Origin: Dyadobacter sp. 676
GTDB lineage: Bacteria > Bacteroidota > Bacteroidia > Cytophagales > Spirosomataceae
DNA: 64,000 nucleotides
Reading direction: 5' to 3'
Assembly (NCBI RefSeq): GCF_040448675.1
Contig: NZ_CP159289.1
Coordinates: 2,108,001 to 2,172,000, forward strand
Part shown: piece by piece, positions 18,038 to 27,800 of the stretch
How the letters are laid out: each line of letters begins with the position of its first letter
Numbering within the stretch: position 1 is the stretch's first letter
Made by a program: the position numbers and the translations under genes
The notes under the pieces: generated by a model
Databases searched by the model: none
Told to the model about the DNA's origin: nothing
What the model saw: only the letters and a program-made list of their open reading frames with translations

Positions 18038-19039
18038 ATGGGCAACACTTACGTAACTGACCGAAAGTACATCCATCGGCTTCTGAGCAAAACTGCCATT
18101 TCTGAGGAAGTCTTGATTGTCACCAGCTACGACTACTTTCTTCAAAAATATGATCTGGCTTTGCTCCTGAAAAAGTACAAGGAGATTATTCTGATTCCTC
18201 ACTCGGACAACGACGACTACCTTCTCAATCATACAGTAAGACCTTTACTCGACAGATTCGAAAAAATACACCTGGTTACCAATCCTCAATACGATCGCCG
18301 TAACCGCGTGATATACGAACTGGTTGTCCGGAAAAACAAATCGATCCGTATTACCACTGTTTACGATTTTTGCGAAAGGGATCTCAAGAAGGTCTATATT
18401 CCGGACGATGTCACCGAAATCAACCCCAACCTGCTAACAGTTCCCACATTCGGCAGGAGGGTCCGTTACCCTAAAAAAATCATCGACGTAACGATTTCAA
18501 TCATATTGTTCCTCCTGACGTTCCCGATCTGGATACTCAGCTATTTCCGGATCAAGTTCGAATCGCCGGGGCCGGTATTCTACTTCCAGGAACGCGTCGG
18601 AATGAATAACAAGCCTTTCAACTGTATCAAGTTCCGCTCCATGCGAGTGGATGCGGAGCAAAACGGGGCTTCGTTCTCGAAGAAAAACGATTCGAGGATA
18701 TTCGCTTACGGCTCGTTCATGCGCCTGACGCGTATCGATGAGCTGCCCCAGATCATCAACATTTTCAGACGCGACCTTTCGCTGATCGGCCCGCGCCCGG
18801 AGCGCCCCGTGTTTACCGAGACTTTCGACGAGATCATTCCCTACTATAATCTCCGTCATAATATCAAACCCGGGATTACGGGTTATGCGCAGGTCATGTA
18901 CTCTTACGGCGCTGGTGTTTACGATGCCCGTCATAAGTTGATGTATGACCTTTACTATATCAAAAACTGGAATTTATTCCTGGAATTGAAAATAATACTC
19001 CTTACTGCCGTCGTTATTTTCGGCAAGAAAGGCAGGTAA
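18038..19039 (+). CDS. Initiating sugar-phosphate transferase (polyprenyl-phosphate glycosyl-1-phosphate transferase)
   Basis: Transfers a sugar-1-phosphate to undecaprenyl phosphate to start the repeat unit at the inner membrane. 333 residues. The first ~140 are soluble-looking, with no membrane segment; one hydrophobic helix follows at about 148-170 (ISIILFLLTFPIWILSYF). The catalytic bacterial sugar transferase domain contains FYFQERVG, KFRSMRVDAE, RIDELPQIINIF and LSLIGPRPERP, then PGITGYAQV. All core motifs are intact. It lacks the four-helix N-terminus of WbaP-type enzymes, so it is a monotopic PglC-like core with an extra N-terminal domain. Confidence 0.9.
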   Translation: MGNTYVTDRKYIHRLLSKTAISEEVLIVTSYDYFLQKYDLALLLKKYKEIILIPHSDNDDYLLNHTVRPLLDRFEKIHLVTNPQYDRRNRVIYELVVRKNKSIRITTVYDFCERDLKKVYIPDDVTEINPNLLTVPTFGRRVRYPKKIIDVTISIILFLLTFPIWILSYFRIKFESPGPVFYFQERVGMNNKPFNCIKFRSMRVDAEQNGASFSKKNDSRIFAYGSFMRLTRIDELPQIINIFRRDLSLIGPRPERPVFTETFDEIIPYYNLRHNIKPGITGYAQVMYSYGAGVYDARHKLMYDLYYIKNWNLFLELKIILLTAVVIFGKKGR

Positions 19040-19078
19040 GCCCTCTGACACCTCGTTGAATTTCTTAATAGTCCTGGA

Positions 19079-20500
19079 ATGAGGAAAATCCTTTATGTGC
19101 TGCTGCTCTCGGCAGCACTTTGCGCTGAAAGTCACTCACAGGATTCAACCTTTTTCTATTCCGCCGGAATCAATGCGGCGGGCTCGACTTCCGGTGTCCC
19201 GCTATGGCTGCATGCCAATCAAAACGCAAGCATGCCCGAAAAAGGGTCGTTTGTGCAAGGTGCTGCCAGCTTTCACCGGATCTATAATCGCAACAATCCC
19301 CGTTTCTTCCAATGGTCGGGCGGAGCGGAACTCGTGGGTTACGCCGGGAAGAAATCCGATGTATTTTTTACCGATCTGTTTATCGCAGGCAAAGCAGGCC
19401 CGGTCGAGCTTAGCGTCGGGCAAAGAAAAGACTTCATGGGCCTGGGCGACAGCCTGCTTACAATGGGCGCGATCGCGATGTCGTCCAACTACCGCCCCTA
19501 CCCCAAAATCCAACTCTCTACCCCGAACTTTGTCAATCTGATTCCGGGGAACGATCTGATCTCTTTCAAATTTTCCTACGGTGACGGAATGCTCGGTTCC
19601 GGTGGAATCCACTATGGAAACGTAAGCAGCGTTCCCGACATTTACCTTCATCAGAAATCGCTGTACATCAAATTGGGAAAACATGCGCATCGCCTGAACC
19701 TCTTTGCGGGATTCAATCATCAGGCCATGTGGGGCGGAGAAGAAAAAATTTTTACGGGCGGTCTCAAAGCCTCCAAGGCTTATGAATATGTCGTTTTCGG
19801 GAAGCCATGGAAAGCCAGCCGCGTAGGCAACCACTTTGGAACGATCGACGTCGCCGCTGAATGGAAGGGAAAACAATGGGATATTTTCCTTTATCGTCAA
19901 ACCATCTACGAAGACGGGTCCCTGAAAAACCTTTCCACGATCTCCGACGGCCTGAGTGGTTTGAGGTTCAAACGAAAGAACAAAAACAGTGCATACCCGG
20001 GCTTCCGGTTTAACACGCTTCTGTTTGAGTTTCTTTATACGAAGAACCAGGGCGGAGCCGTATTCGATTACCTCGCCGGAATTTTCGGAAAAGACAATTA
20101 TTTCAACCACTACGTTTATAACCAGGGGTGGTCGTATAGGGGAAAAGGGCTGGGCACGCCGATGATCCCTTCGCAAAACATTACCCGTGACAAACTGTTT
20201 ACTTCGGAGACGCTTTTTACGGCGAACAACATGATTATCGCCTGGCATCTTGGAGCAGAAGCTTCGTGGAAAAAGCTGAACTTTCTGTTAAAAGGGAGTT
20301 TTTCCCAAAATTCCGGTACTTATGACGATCCGATCAACCCGTCCGTTAACCAAACGTCGCTCCTTTTTCGGATCGATACACCGCTTTTCGGAAAATCCAG
20401 TGATCTTTTCGGTTTAAGTTTAGCCTCCGACTTCGGCCAGTTATATACGCAAAACATGGCGGTGATGATCAGTTGGAGGAAATCGGGCTTTATCTGGTAA
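19079..20500 (+). CDS. Capsule assembly protein, Wzi family (copy 1)
   Basis: Outer-membrane beta-barrel lectin of the Wzi family, thought to anchor or organise surface polysaccharide. 473 residues with a signal peptide (MRKILYVLLLSAALCAESHSQ). Family features are the early GVPLWLHANQNASMPEKGS, GQRKDFMGLGD, FNHQAMWGG in the middle, and alternating beta strands ending SWRKSGFIW with a terminal aromatic, as expected for a barrel. First of three tandem paralogues. Confidence 0.85.
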   Translation: MRKILYVLLLSAALCAESHSQDSTFFYSAGINAAGSTSGVPLWLHANQNASMPEKGSFVQGAASFHRIYNRNNPRFFQWSGGAELVGYAGKKSDVFFTDLFIAGKAGPVELSVGQRKDFMGLGDSLLTMGAIAMSSNYRPYPKIQLSTPNFVNLIPGNDLISFKFSYGDGMLGSGGIHYGNVSSVPDIYLHQKSLYIKLGKHAHRLNLFAGFNHQAMWGGEEKIFTGGLKASKAYEYVVFGKPWKASRVGNHFGTIDVAAEWKGKQWDIFLYRQTIYEDGSLKNLSTISDGLSGLRFKRKNKNSAYPGFRFNTLLFEFLYTKNQGGAVFDYLAGIFGKDNYFNHYVYNQGWSYRGKGLGTPMIPSQNITRDKLFTSETLFTANNMIIAWHLGAEASWKKLNFLLKGSFSQNSGTYDDPINPSVNQTSLLFRIDTPLFGKSSDLFGLSLASDFGQLYTQNMAVMISWRKSGFIW

Positions 20501-20548
20501 CTTTAAACATTCTCATAACCCGACTGACCAATTTCTCTATTTTACTAA

Positions 20549-21991
20549 ATGTCGTTCCTGATTACCCATATACGAGTTTGCCTGACCCTTTATCTATTAC
20601 TCATCGTCTTCGAATTACAAGCCCAGGACTCTACGGTATACTATAAAGCGTCGATAACAGCCGCGGGAGCGACGGCCCGGACGCCCTTTTGGCAATATGC
20701 CAATCAATATGGCAGCATTCCGCTGAACGGCAATTTCGGGGTCGTGGACGCAGGCATATATAAAGTGTACAACCCGCATAACCCGAGGCTGCTTCAATGG
20801 AGCGCGGGTGTTCAGGGTATTGCCAGCTATGGCAAATCCGGAAATGTTTTTTTGTCCGACCTGTATGCGGCATTGAAAATCGGCAGAGTGGAAATTCTGG
20901 CGGGGCAAAAAAGAATGACGGCCGGGCTCGCCGACACTACGTTAACTTCGGGCCCGCTCGCGATGGCTGGGAATGCAAGGCCCTATCCGCGAATCCAGGT
21001 TGCCATTCAGGACTACTTTCCGCTTTATTTCACCAACAACTTCGTGGCGTTCAAGTTCACCTACTCCGACGGCTACCTTGGCGGCAGTGGGATCAATTAT
21101 GGAAGTGTGCCCCGTGTTGCAGATACCTATTTACACCAGAAACAGCTTTATTTCCGCCTCGGGAACAAATCGCACCAGTACCGGGTGCATATCGGGGCCA
21201 ACCATCAGGCTATCTGGGGCAGCGAGGATAAAATAATGCCGCTCTACAAACTGAATATGCTGAATGCATACTGGCACACCATTTCAGGCAAAACGCTGGA
21301 TTACAGGAAGGTAGGCAATCATTTCGGTACATTCGACATCGGCGGCGAATGGCATGGGAAAAACTGGAATTTCTTTCTGTATCGCCAGAATATCTATGAA
21401 ACCGGCTCGCTTTTCAGGGTTACCAACTTCGAAGACGGGCTGAATGGACTGAGCATGAAACGGACCAAGCCCCTGCCAAAAGGCTCGTCCTATTTCGCAT
21501 TCCATTCGTTTCTGCTGGAAGTGGTGGGGACGCATAATCAGGTCAACCGCTTTCCCGTATCGGAGCTGGTGCTGTTCGAAAAGGCAAACTACTTCAATAG
21601 CTACGTTTACCAGCGCGGATGGTCGTATTACGGCTCCGGTATAGGCACTCCATTGGCCCCTCCTTCGGCTGCTACGGACAGGGATTTGCCGCGAAATAAC
21701 TCGGAATTCACCAATAATAATCGATTCTGGGCGTTTCATACCGGAGCGACGGCAACCTGGTTACACCTGAAACTGGCATTCCGCGGCACGTACACCCGTA
21801 ATTCCGGGACGTTCCTGAGTCCTTTCGGAGGTGTAAAGCAGCAGGTATCCCTATTTCTCAGTGCTGAAAAAAACCTAAATATCTTGGGGAAGTGCAGTGT
21901 TTATTCCGCATTATCCTCCGATATTGGTGAATTGTATCCGAATACATATGGACTGATGATCGGGCTACGCAAAAGCGGCTTCCTCGATTAA
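20549..21991 (+). CDS. Capsule assembly protein, Wzi family (copy 2)
   Basis: 480 residues, paralogue of the preceding gene with the same order of motifs: TARTPFWQYANQYGSIP, GQKRMTAGLADTTLTSG, ANHQAIWGSEDK, and the end GLRKSGFLD. The N-terminus (LYLLLIVFELQAQ) is a signal peptide after a short basic stretch. It probably acts in the outer membrane with copies 1 and 3. It lies 48 bases after copy 1, with no visible terminator between them. Confidence 0.85.
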   Translation: MSFLITHIRVCLTLYLLLIVFELQAQDSTVYYKASITAAGATARTPFWQYANQYGSIPLNGNFGVVDAGIYKVYNPHNPRLLQWSAGVQGIASYGKSGNVFLSDLYAALKIGRVEILAGQKRMTAGLADTTLTSGPLAMAGNARPYPRIQVAIQDYFPLYFTNNFVAFKFTYSDGYLGGSGINYGSVPRVADTYLHQKQLYFRLGNKSHQYRVHIGANHQAIWGSEDKIMPLYKLNMLNAYWHTISGKTLDYRKVGNHFGTFDIGGEWHGKNWNFFLYRQNIYETGSLFRVTNFEDGLNGLSMKRTKPLPKGSSYFAFHSFLLEVVGTHNQVNRFPVSELVLFEKANYFNSYVYQRGWSYYGSGIGTPLAPPSAATDRDLPRNNSEFTNNNRFWAFHTGATATWLHLKLAFRGTYTRNSGTFLSPFGGVKQQVSLFLSAEKNLNILGKCSVYSALSSDIGELYPNTYGLMIGLRKSGFLD

Positions 21992-22047
21992 TTCCGTGTA
22001 TGGATAGAAGGCGTAGGTGTTCAATATGATAATAGAAAAGTTATACT

Positions 22048-22055
22048 TATTTTTG
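22048..22055 (+). promoter_or_regulatory. Candidate -7 box before Wzi copy 3
   Basis: TATTTTTG fits TAnnTTTG and lies 44 bases before ATG 22099 in a 107-base gap. A matching TTG about 20 bases upstream is not clear. Confidence 0.3.
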
Positions 22056-22098
22056 TTGGCTATTATACACATTATGGACAAAGCGTGAGGGCACACCT

Positions 22099-23584
22099 AT
22101 GAGAATTCTTTTATTCATATTATTAACAGTGCCCTTCATTGGTTTTTCCCAATCCGAGATCAAGGAACCTGTAATATATACCGACTCCACCACCAATTAT
22201 GTGGAATTTGCCGGAATGGGCAGTACCAACGGGTATACGCCGTTCTGGATCCAGTCGAACCAGTTCGGCATCGTACCGAAGACAGGACCCAACCTCAGCG
22301 CCCGCGCGGGATTGGAACACTCCTGGACCATTTCAGAAAACAAGACCCGCAACGAATGGCGCCTGGGTGCGGGTGTTGAAGCGGTTGGTAATTTTGTACA
22401 AACCAAAAATTTCCTGCTCCCCCAGGCGCACGTGACCTTGCGCTACAAAAACTGGGAGCTTTATGTCGGCCGTAAAAAACAGGCGCTCGGGCTGGCCGAT
22501 TCCACGATTGGCTCCGGCTCCTACGCGTGGTCGGGTAATGCGTTGCCTATCCCTAAAATTTACCTTGGAACCACTCGGTTCGTTCCCGTGCCGCTGACAA
22601 AAGGCTGGCTTTCTTTCCAGGCGTTTTATTCCGACGGGTTATTTGAAAACAACAGGCCGATTACCGAGAACCTGAAATTTCATCAAAAGGCATTCTATCT
22701 GCGCATCGGAAAAGCGCATTCGGCTCTGAAACTCTATGGGGGGCTTCAACCACCAGGTGCAATGGGGCGGGCGGCTCAAAAAGAACCTCGGCCTTACCGG
22801 CGAAGCTTTACAGATGCCTACCGGCTTCAAAAATTATGTTAATGCGGTAATCGGGTCCATCGGTGGCTCGGGCGACGACATTACATTCTTCGACAGCACC
22901 AGCCGGATCGGGAACCACCTTGGCTCGATCGACCTCGCGATGGAAGTCGAGACTTACGGCAGCAGTATTTTCCTTTACCGGCAGTTCATCTACGAAGATG
23001 GTTCGCTTTTCTACCTGACCGGCCTCAAAGACGGCTTGTACGGTGCCCGTGTCAAGCGAAAAAATTCCTACGGCGCCAATTTTGAGGTGAATGCGGTGGT
23101 ACTGGAATTTTTGTACACCAAAGACCAGGGCGGCGATGATTTCGTACTGGACAATGGCAAGAAACGCGGGCACGACAACTATTTCAACAACCAGCAGGTC
23201 CGCGATGGCTGGGGATATTACGACAGGACGATCGGCACGCCGTTCATCCCCCCCACTTCGCAGACCAAATGGAAATGGCCCAATTATGCCGACAATTTTA
23301 CGAGTAACAACCGCGTAGCGATGCTTCATCTGGGCTTCGAAGGGACATTGTTCCGCAGGGTGCAATGGATGGGTAAATTCTCCTTCTCGGAAAACAGCGG
23401 CGCCTACCTCGAACCGTTCCACGGATCGCCCAGGCAATTCTCGGGCATGCTCATGATGCAATCCAAGCTCGATGTCCTCGGCGGGCTGACGCTGAAAGGC
23501 GCCTATGCCGCGGATATAGGCGATTTATACCGCAAAACCTATGGATTTATGCTTGGAGTAAGAAAAGACTTCTCCTTCTACTGA
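22099..23584 (+). pseudogene. Capsule assembly protein, Wzi family (copy 3), split by one frameshift
   Basis: Two overlapping frames together give a Wzi-family protein of about 494 residues. The first (22099-22842) starts with a signal peptide (MRILLFILLTVPFIGFSQ) and carries the family N-terminus up to ALKLYGG; the second (open through 22736-23584) continues with GFNHQVQWGG to the barrel end GVRKDFSFY. The switch lies in a run of six G at 22738-22743; five G would restore one frame, matching the FNHQ..WG segment of both neighbours. Either a real disrupted or phase-variable gene or an assembly error; the rest of the coding sequence is undamaged. Confidence 0.8.
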
Positions 23585-23591
23585 TCCGATC

Positions 23592-23981
23592 TCACAAGTT
23601 ATTTCTGATTTTTTCGGCCAGCGCCGCCAATTCTTCCTGCGAGGTTTTTATCTTTTTACTAAAATCCGCATCCGCCATGCTGTTCAGCGGAAGCAGATGA
23701 ACGTGTGCATGGGGCACTTCCAGGCCAATTACGCTCACGCCGATCCGCAGGCAGGGCACCGTCTTCTCCAATGCGGGCACAATGCTTTTGGCAAACCGGA
23801 ACAGGCGGGTGTACAGCTCGTCGTCGAGATCGAAAAGATAATCCACTTCCTTCTTAGGGATAACCAGCGTATGCCCTTTTGTTATGGGGAAAGCGTCCAG
23901 AAATGCGAGAAAATCCGCTGTTTCCGCTATTTTGTGGCAAGGGATCTCGCCTGCTACGATTCTTGAAAATATAGATGCCAT
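23592..23981 (-). CDS. HIT family nucleotide-binding protein
   Basis: Histidine-triad hydrolase/transferase of 129 residues, acting on nucleoside phosphoramidates or related nucleotides in the cytoplasm. The N-terminus IFSRIVAGEIPCHKI and the triad HAHVHLLPL (about 90-98) are intact. Convergent with the Wzi gene, 7 bases between the stops. The Bacteroidota protein is commonly annotated simply as HIT family protein; its substrate is unknown. Confidence 0.92.
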   Translation of the reverse strand: MASIFSRIVAGEIPCHKIAETADFLAFLDAFPITKGHTLVIPKKEVDYLFDLDDELYTRLFRFAKSIVPALEKTVPCLRIGVSVIGLEVPHAHVHLLPLNSMADADFSKKIKTSQEELAALAEKIRNNL

Positions 23982-24015
23982 GTGGATATAATGTCGGATT
24001 ATTTTGAGTTACTCC

Positions 24016-24046
24016 CAAAAATAGGAGCCGTCAACTTTCGATCCAA
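24016..24046 (-). promoter_or_regulatory. Promoter of the HIT gene
   Basis: On the minus strand TTG (complement of 24044-24046) is followed after 20 bases by TATTTTTG (complement of 24016-24023), a good TTG-N20-TAnnTTTG match. It lies 35 bases upstream of the HIT start codon. Confidence 0.5.
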
Positions 24047-24054
24047 ATATGCCT

Positions 24055-24082
24055 TTGGAAACTCAAAAAGTACTTAATATTG
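24055..24082 (+). promoter_or_regulatory. Candidate promoter of the DUF1080 gene
   Basis: TTG at 24055-24057, a 17-base spacer and TAATATTG (one mismatch to TAnnTTTG) at 24075-24082, 27 bases before ATG 24109. It lies back to back with the HIT promoter. Confidence 0.35.
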
Positions 24083-24108
24083 TGGACTAAAACTTTAACA
24101 AGCGAAAC

Positions 24109-24813
24109 ATGAATTGTACAAAATGGAAGGCTTTCGGAAAAGCATCCGTTATCGCCCTGGCCTCCCTGGCCTTTTCAAACGACGCAGAAGCTCAAAAAGG
24201 AAAATGGGTTACCCTCTTCGACGGCAAAAGCCTGAATGGCTGGCATAGCTGGCAGCAGGATAAAGTGTTGCCGCAATGGAAAATCGAGGACGGCGCTGTG
24301 GTATTAACCGAAAAAGGTGGCAAAGACCTTGTTACCGACAAAGAATACGGCGATTTCGAGCTGGAACTCGAATGGAAAATCGCGGAAGGCGGTAATAGCG
24401 GGATCATTTACCATGTCGTAGAAGACAAAAAATACTGCTGCCCCTACTCGACCGGCCCGGAAATCCAGGTGCTGGACGATGTGAAGCATCCCGACGCAAA
24501 AGCAGGCAAAAACGGCAACCACAAAGCAGGCTCATTGTACGATATGCTGCCTCCAACCGACTTCTCGGCGGTAAAACCTGCCGGCGAATGGAACAAGGCG
24601 AGGATCGTCATCAAGGGTGGAAAAGGCGAAAGCTGGCTAAACGGTAAAAAAGTGGTGGAGTTCCCTACCCAGGGTGCTGAATGGAACAAACTCGTTGCCA
24701 ACAGCAAGTTCAAAACCTGGGAAGGCTTCGGTGCGGCTTCCAAAGGGAAAATCGCATTGCAAGACCACGGCGACAAGGTTTCTTACCGCAACATCCGCAT
24801 CAAGGAACTATAA
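24109..24813 (+). CDS. Exported DUF1080 (3-keto-disaccharide hydrolase-like) protein
   Basis: 234 residues with an N-terminal signal region (ASVIALASLAFSNDAEAQ). The mature part is one DUF1080 domain, a concanavalin-like beta sandwich: TLFDGKSLNGWHSW at about 37-50, then EWKIAEGGNSGIIYHV, ending KVSYRNIRIKEL. Some family members hydrolyse 3-keto-glycosides; activity here is not proven. Its stop overlaps by 6 bases the tail of the large helicase gene on the other strand. Confidence 0.88.
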   Translation: MNCTKWKAFGKASVIALASLAFSNDAEAQKGKWVTLFDGKSLNGWHSWQQDKVLPQWKIEDGAVVLTEKGGKDLVTDKEYGDFELELEWKIAEGGNSGIIYHVVEDKKYCCPYSTGPEIQVLDDVKHPDAKAGKNGNHKAGSLYDMLPPTDFSAVKPAGEWNKARIVIKGGKGESWLNGKKVVEFPTQGAEWNKLVANSKFKTWEGFGAASKGKIALQDHGDKVSYRNIRIKEL

Positions 24814-27800
24814 CAAATCGTTTTTCAGGTTTCCAGACCAATATTCCCGGCTGTAAACTCGCCTGAATGGCCAGTTTTTCAGCCGTAACAGAAGGGGCAG
24901 ATAAGCATGAGGCTCTTTGGATGATTTACTGTAATGATAAAGATCGTCATCCGTAAGTACCAAACCCTTGTAAGTCCCTTCTTCTTTTACCGTAATATCC
25001 CCGAATGGCAGCTCTTTCCGGAACGCCGGGTTCTGCCCGACCAGCCTTTCTTTCAACAGCCAATCGGAACGGAATTGGCCCGGAGTAAGTGGCCCGGGTA
25101 CAAAATTGCCTTCCGAAACCTGCAAGGCGTAATCCATATAGGCGCGCAGCAGCTTGGGGCCTTCATTCGCGGTGTTTTCCGTTTGCAGTTGAGAAGGCCA
25201 GAGGCTCGTTACAAAGTAGATTTTCTCCCGCGCCCGCGTCACGGCCACGTTCAGGCGATTCTCTCCGCCCTGCATATTCAATGTCCCGAATTGCATCGAA
25301 ATGCGCCCTTTTTCGTCGGGCGCGTAGCCCATTGAGAAAATGATCACGTCGCGCTCGTCGCCCTGTACGTTCTCGATATTCTTTACAAACAGGTTTTCCG
25401 GCACCATCACTTCTTTTTCCAATGCATCCTGAATGGCCGCCTGCTGGTAAAAGTTAAACGTTACTACCCCGATGCTCTTCCCGGTTCCGCTCAACTCGCG
25501 GATCAGTCGCAACACCTCTTTAACCTCAGCCGCATTGGTATTGTTTTTCCAGATTCCGTCCGTTTTAACGTACAGGATTCCCGGCTCCCGGTCGTTCACT
25601 TTATTGAAGTCCGGCAGCAGTTTCAGGCTTTGTTTGTAGAATTTTTTATTAGAAAAATCAATCAAATCCAGCGAAAGGCTTCTGTAATGACCTGTGAGCT
25701 GATAATGATCCAGCGATTGGCCGGCAAGGTCGAGCAACGATTCAATTTCGACGGCTACGGAATATTCTTCATCCTCCGTCCTGTCCTCGAACCGTACACG
25801 GTAAAGATCGCTCGGCGAAAGTTGCTTGCTATCGCCCGTAACGACCCATTGCTTCCCTCTGAATGCCGCCGGGAGGCTATATTCGGCGTAGCATTGCGAA
25901 GCCTCGTCAAAAATCACCAGGTCAAACAGGCCCTTTTCCATCGGAAATACCGCCGATACGGCCTCCGGCGAAGCCATCCAGCAAGGGATCAATGCAAACA
26001 CCTCATCCGCGTAGTTTTCCAACAATTTCCGGATCGGCCAGATCTTCCTTTTCTTGGTTACCTGATGCCCCAGCTCCCGGTAAGTCACGCGATTCCCCAG
26101 CCGGTTCTTTTCGACATCCTCATAAGTCGCTTCACGAAGCTTTATGTTGGTAATGTCGGCACTTAGTTTTTGCTTTAAAGTAATACTTCCCTGGATCTGA
26201 TCTTCCCATTGCTTCATTTTAAGCGACGACACCGATCGCAGTACGGGATATTTACTTTCAATATGCCCGATCCAGGCCAGCTTGACGCTATTTTCAAATA
26301 ATTCGACGACCTCCTCCGCGCTGGTCATACCAAGTTCTGCACCCTTTTCCAATGTAGCCTGCGTGGCGCCCCGCTGAGTTTCCGTCATTTCCTCCCACAA
26401 TCGGTCCATATCGGCCAGTGAATCGAAGTCATCGCGCAATGCATCGAGCAGGACAGCGCTATGTCCCGCCGGGTCGGTAACCAGCGCTGTGATTTGCTCC
26501 GGCAGAAGATAAGGCAGCATCGCCTGCTCCATGCGGTCCCATACCTGCAACCATTGTTTGAGTTGCTGAATGGTTTCCGCGAACCGGCTGATCTCTACAT
26601 TCGCAGATACCAGCTTGTGAAAAATACCTTTCCAAACACCTGCATCCATACGCGCCACGGCATCCGCCGCGCATTCCGCTGATCTGAAAAATGACAGGTA
26701 TGCCGCCGCACGGTCCTCGGAAAAGTCATCGATGAATGCCGGTTCAAACCCCAGGCTGTCATGCTGAAGCCAGGATTCCAGCTGCCTGCGATTCCTCAAA
26801 CGCTGTTCGAGCCGCATAAGATGTTCGAGCGACACCGTGAAGCCGTTGGCCGACGCCACCCGTTCTATTTCTTTCTTTTCTTTACTAAAAACATCCCAGA
26901 AGAACCCCGAAACAGCCGACCGCTTTGTTTCAAGCGACTTTTTGAGCATTAATTCGAATGCATTCAACTGCCCGGCCGGTAACGACAATTCGATGCCTCC
27001 CTCTGCTATAAAACCCTCCATGGCATCCACGGCCTGGCGCACCAATGCCAGCCGCTCGTGCGGGTTCGCAGGCGAGCCGGTGTATTTTCTGAGCAATTTC
27101 CACGAAAACGCGTCGCTTATCAGCCCCGAAATGTCGGCAAGCCGCTCGATAATTTCTTTTCGATTTTGGATATAGGCTGTGTCGAATGTCGTGCCCGTCA
27201 GACGACCTAATGCCGAAGCTTGCTTCTCAAACGCGCCCGGCCATTCGGAGAGCATATTTTCCATCGTGCGCAGCTCGGCCATTCCAAATGCAGCAAAACT
27301 CCTGCGTTTCCGCCAGGGATGCCCCGAACGGATCAGAAACGCATAATCGGAATAGGTTTTCAAATGTCTTTTGAAACTATCCCAGCTATCTATTTTAAAA
27401 TGCCGGTAGTAGGGCTGCATATCCACATGTGTAGCTTGTGGATCGCTCGTCAGATACAATTCTTTGATACTAACGCCGCATTCGTTTTCGTCAAACAATG
27501 CTGAGCGGAAGGTATCCAGCTCACTCACCGTTTTATCGATCGCACGGCTTTCGTGGGTAAATTGCCTTTCGAGAAAGACGGCATCCAGGCTGTAATTTTG
27601 CTGGCGATAAGCCTCCACTTGCTCTATCTGGGACGCTATCTGCGCATAAAGCGCCGATCTGTCGTTTTTGAAGTCGTGAATAAGCCCGGTGAAATTCTTC
27701 ATCCCTGTCGCGGCGAGCCGCTGGTAAACCACATCCAACGCGGCCCGCTTCTGGCATACCAATAAAACACGCTTGCCTTTGGAGGCGAAATCGGCGATGA

